A stretch of 64,000 nt of DNA, taken from Polynucleobacter bastaniensis. Its GTDB lineage: Bacteria > Pseudomonadota > Gammaproteobacteria > Burkholderiales > Burkholderiaceae. Both the position numbers and the translations under genes were made by a program. This document shows positions 62,491 to 64,000 of this stretch, piece after piece; positions within the stretch are counted from its first letter, which is position 1; the number at the start of each line of letters is the position of its first letter. The DNA lies in contig NZ_JACVOU010000002.1 of the NCBI RefSeq assembly GCF_018882205.1, positions 372,001 through 436,000 of the forward strand, in the 5' to 3' direction. The notes beneath the pieces are model-generated. The model was not told the origin of the DNA and made no database searches. It worked only from the letters and a program-made list of their open reading frames with translations.

Positions 62491-63579
62491 TTGTCGCTTA
62501 CTGTAGAGGCTGTGCAAGCAGTACTAAAGGGTCTGATTGACCCAAATACTAAAATTGATTTTGTAACATCTAAGAGTGTTAAAAACTTACGCGTTGATGG
62601 CGGTGATGTTAGTTTGGATATTGTTTTAGGCTATCCAGCAAAAAGTCAATTTGAAGCTATTCGTAAATCGGTGATTGCCGTTCTCCGTGAATTGCCTGAA
62701 GTTAAAAACGTCAGCGTGAATGTAAGTAGTCAAATCGTTGCGCATTCTGTTCAGCGCGGTGTCAAACTATTACCTAATGTAAAAAACATCATTGCAGTAG
62801 CCAGCGGTAAGGGTGGGGTAGGCAAGTCCACTACCGCCGTTAATCTCGCATTAGCTTTAGCTGCTGAAGGTGCGCAAGTAGGGATGTTGGATGCAGATAT
62901 CTACGGCCCAAGCCAGCCAATGATGTTGGGTATTACCGGTAGACCAGAATCCATTGAAGAAAACACGATGGAGCCTATGGAAGGTCATGGCCTCCAAGCG
63001 AGTTCGATTGGTTTCTTGATTGATAACGATGCCCCTATGGTTTGGCGAGGCCCCATGGTGACCTCTGCTTTAGAGCAACTACTGCGTCAAACCCGTTGGC
63101 GTGATCTCGACTATTTGATTGTGGATATGCCTCCTGGCACTGGCGATATCCAATTAACACTTGCTCAGAAGGTGCCTGTTACGGGCGCGGTAATTGTGAC
63201 TACGCCTCAAGATATTGCTTTGCTGGATGCGCGTAAGGGTCTGAAGATGTTTGAAAAGGTGGGCGTACCCATTGTGGGCATCATCGAAAATATGAGTACT
63301 TATATCTGCCCAAGTTGCGGTCATGAAGAGCATGTGTTCGGTACTGGTGGTGGCCAAAAGATGTGCCAAGAATATGGTGCAGACTTCTTGGGTTCATTGC
63401 CTCTGAACTTATCGATACGTGAGCAGGCGGATGCTGGTCGTCCAACAGTTGTAGCGGATCCCGATGGCGCTATCAGCGAAATTTATAAAACGATTGCAAG
63501 ACGAGTTGCAATTAAAGTGGCAGCGCTCTCTAAAGATATGAGCAATAAATTTCCGAACATTGTGGTTCAAAACACTTAA
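62491..63579 (+). CDS. apbC: Iron-sulfur cluster carrier protein ApbC (Mrp/NBP35 family)
   Basis: 362 residues from TTG 62491, with TAGGAGAGAG upstream. An N-terminal MIP18/DUF59 domain (about 1-85) is followed by a P-loop ATPase: ASGKGGVGKSTTAVNLALAL, LDADIYGPSQPMMLG, DMPPGTGDIQLTL. The CXXC cluster site is YICPSCGHEEH near residue 270. It stores and transfers 4Fe-4S clusters. Confidence 0.93.
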   Translation: MSLTVEAVQAVLKGLIDPNTKIDFVTSKSVKNLRVDGGDVSLDIVLGYPAKSQFEAIRKSVIAVLRELPEVKNVSVNVSSQIVAHSVQRGVKLLPNVKNIIAVASGKGGVGKSTTAVNLALALAAEGAQVGMLDADIYGPSQPMMLGITGRPESIEENTMEPMEGHGLQASSIGFLIDNDAPMVWRGPMVTSALEQLLRQTRWRDLDYLIVDMPPGTGDIQLTLAQKVPVTGAVIVTTPQDIALLDARKGLKMFEKVGVPIVGIIENMSTYICPSCGHEEHVFGTGGGQKMCQEYGADFLGSLPLNLSIREQADAGRPTVVADPDGAISEIYKTIARRVAIKVAALSKDMSNKFPNIVVQNT

Positions 63580-63585
63580 GGCCTT

Positions 63586-64000
63586 ATGCGTTTTGCTGTG
63601 ATCATGCGCAAGCAGTTTGTTGATAATCCGTGGATTTCATATCGGTGGGCGCCGCACGAGGTATTGCCGGATTTTGGGCAATTTACCAGTACATCTATAG
63701 CAGACAATAAGATCTCTGGACAATTTCTTGGGCGCGATGAGCAGGGTGAGTCCTGGTTGTTTACTGGATACGAACTCAATCTTTATCCAGATGAAGCTGA
63801 AGGCTACTACCTCAACTTATCGGCAACTCTTCCTGCTTGGTTTGTCATGTGGCGTCTTGAGGAAGATGTTGAGAGATATATTGACACACAATCTATTGAC
63901 TTAGCTAAAACAGAGCCTACGTTTGCCATTCCCCATCGGATCAGCGTAAGCTACAACGAAGCAGGGCGTCTATTGGATGGCGGCGAGTCGGTTGATAGTG
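63586..64000 (+). CDS. DUF3305 domain protein, 5' part (cut by window edge)
   Basis: At least 138 codons from ATG 63586 to the window end, too long-running to be chance and six bases after apbC. The translation begins MRFAVIMRKQFVDNPWISYRW and contains LFTGYELNLYPDEAEGYYLNL and WFVMWRLEED, matching DUF3305. Such proteins often sit near formate dehydrogenase genes; none is visible here. Function is unknown. Confidence 0.75.
   Translation, partial: MRFAVIMRKQFVDNPWISYRWAPHEVLPDFGQFTSTSIADNKISGQFLGRDEQGESWLFTGYELNLYPDEAEGYYLNLSATLPAWFVMWRLEEDVERYIDTQSIDLAKTEPTFAIPHRISVSYNEAGRLLDGGESVDS

Overview
The window is a complete, compact photosynthesis gene cluster (PGC) of a purple-type aerobic anoxygenic phototroph, with a few kilobases of ordinary chromosome on each side. 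The gene content fits a freshwater betaproteobacterium: type-II reaction centre, spheroidene-series carotenoid genes including crtA, oxygen-dependent cyclase acsF with no bchE, glutamyl-tRNA reductase, and a PpsR/PpaA regulatory pair. The AT-leaning base composition and the flanking genes (SOUL, RlmJ, CopA, ApbC, DUF3305) suggest a Polynucleobacter-like member of the Burkholderiales. That assignment is an inference from content, not from a search. No carbon-fixation genes, LH2 (pucBA) genes or pufX are visible, so the cell is probably a photoheterotroph with RC-LH1 only.

Layout. 1-4819: queD (partial), tadA, ldcA, a SOUL protein, a short BLUF photoreceptor, a tiny membrane ORF and an ABC exporter. 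5051-7896: bchI-bchD. 7890-8880 (minus): bchO and an unrecognised 40-residue membrane protein. 9023-16140: crtE-crtF, then bchC-bchX-bchY-bchZ. 16264-19864: the puf operon, in the unusual order pufB, an unknown 73-residue single-helix protein, pufA, pufL, pufM, pufC. 19925-22538: crtI-crtB. 22551-27929 (minus): ppaA-like, ppsR, crtA, crtD, crtC. 28128-43398: bchF-N-B-H-L-M, lhaA, puhA-B-C, an unknown 117-residue protein, acsF, puhE, ispH. 43514-51842: bchG, a BCD-family transporter, bchP, tspO, hemA, dxs, bciB. 51961-53362: a second B12/SCHIC-type regulator and a PsiE-like membrane protein. 53406-58945 (minus): rlmJ and four cell-envelope genes. 58994-end: a DUF3047 lipoprotein, copA (minus), a copper chaperone, apbC and a partial DUF3305 gene.

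How it works together. hemA feeds tetrapyrrole synthesis and dxs/ispH feed isoprenoids. BchI/D/H, BchM, AcsF, BciB, BchLNB, BchXYZ, BchF, BchC, BchG and BchP form a complete route to bacteriochlorophyll a. CrtE/B/I/C/D/F/A give spheroidene and spheroidenone. PufLM, PuhA, PufC and PufBA form the RC-LH1 complex, with PuhB, PuhC, PuhE, LhaA and the second BCD-family protein as assembly factors. Exact TGT-N12-ACA palindromes (the PpsR/CrtJ site) lie upstream of crtE, bchC, bchF/ppaA and bchG, so the PpsR encoded here probably controls all four transcription blocks.

The least explained items are the 73-residue cistron between pufB and pufA, a 44-codon ORF in the usual pufQ position, the 40-residue protein behind bchO, the 117-residue protein before acsF, the deep crtD/crtC overlap, and the spread of light/B12 sensing over a stand-alone BLUF protein and two SCHIC-type proteins. 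No gap between genes exceeds 300 bases.
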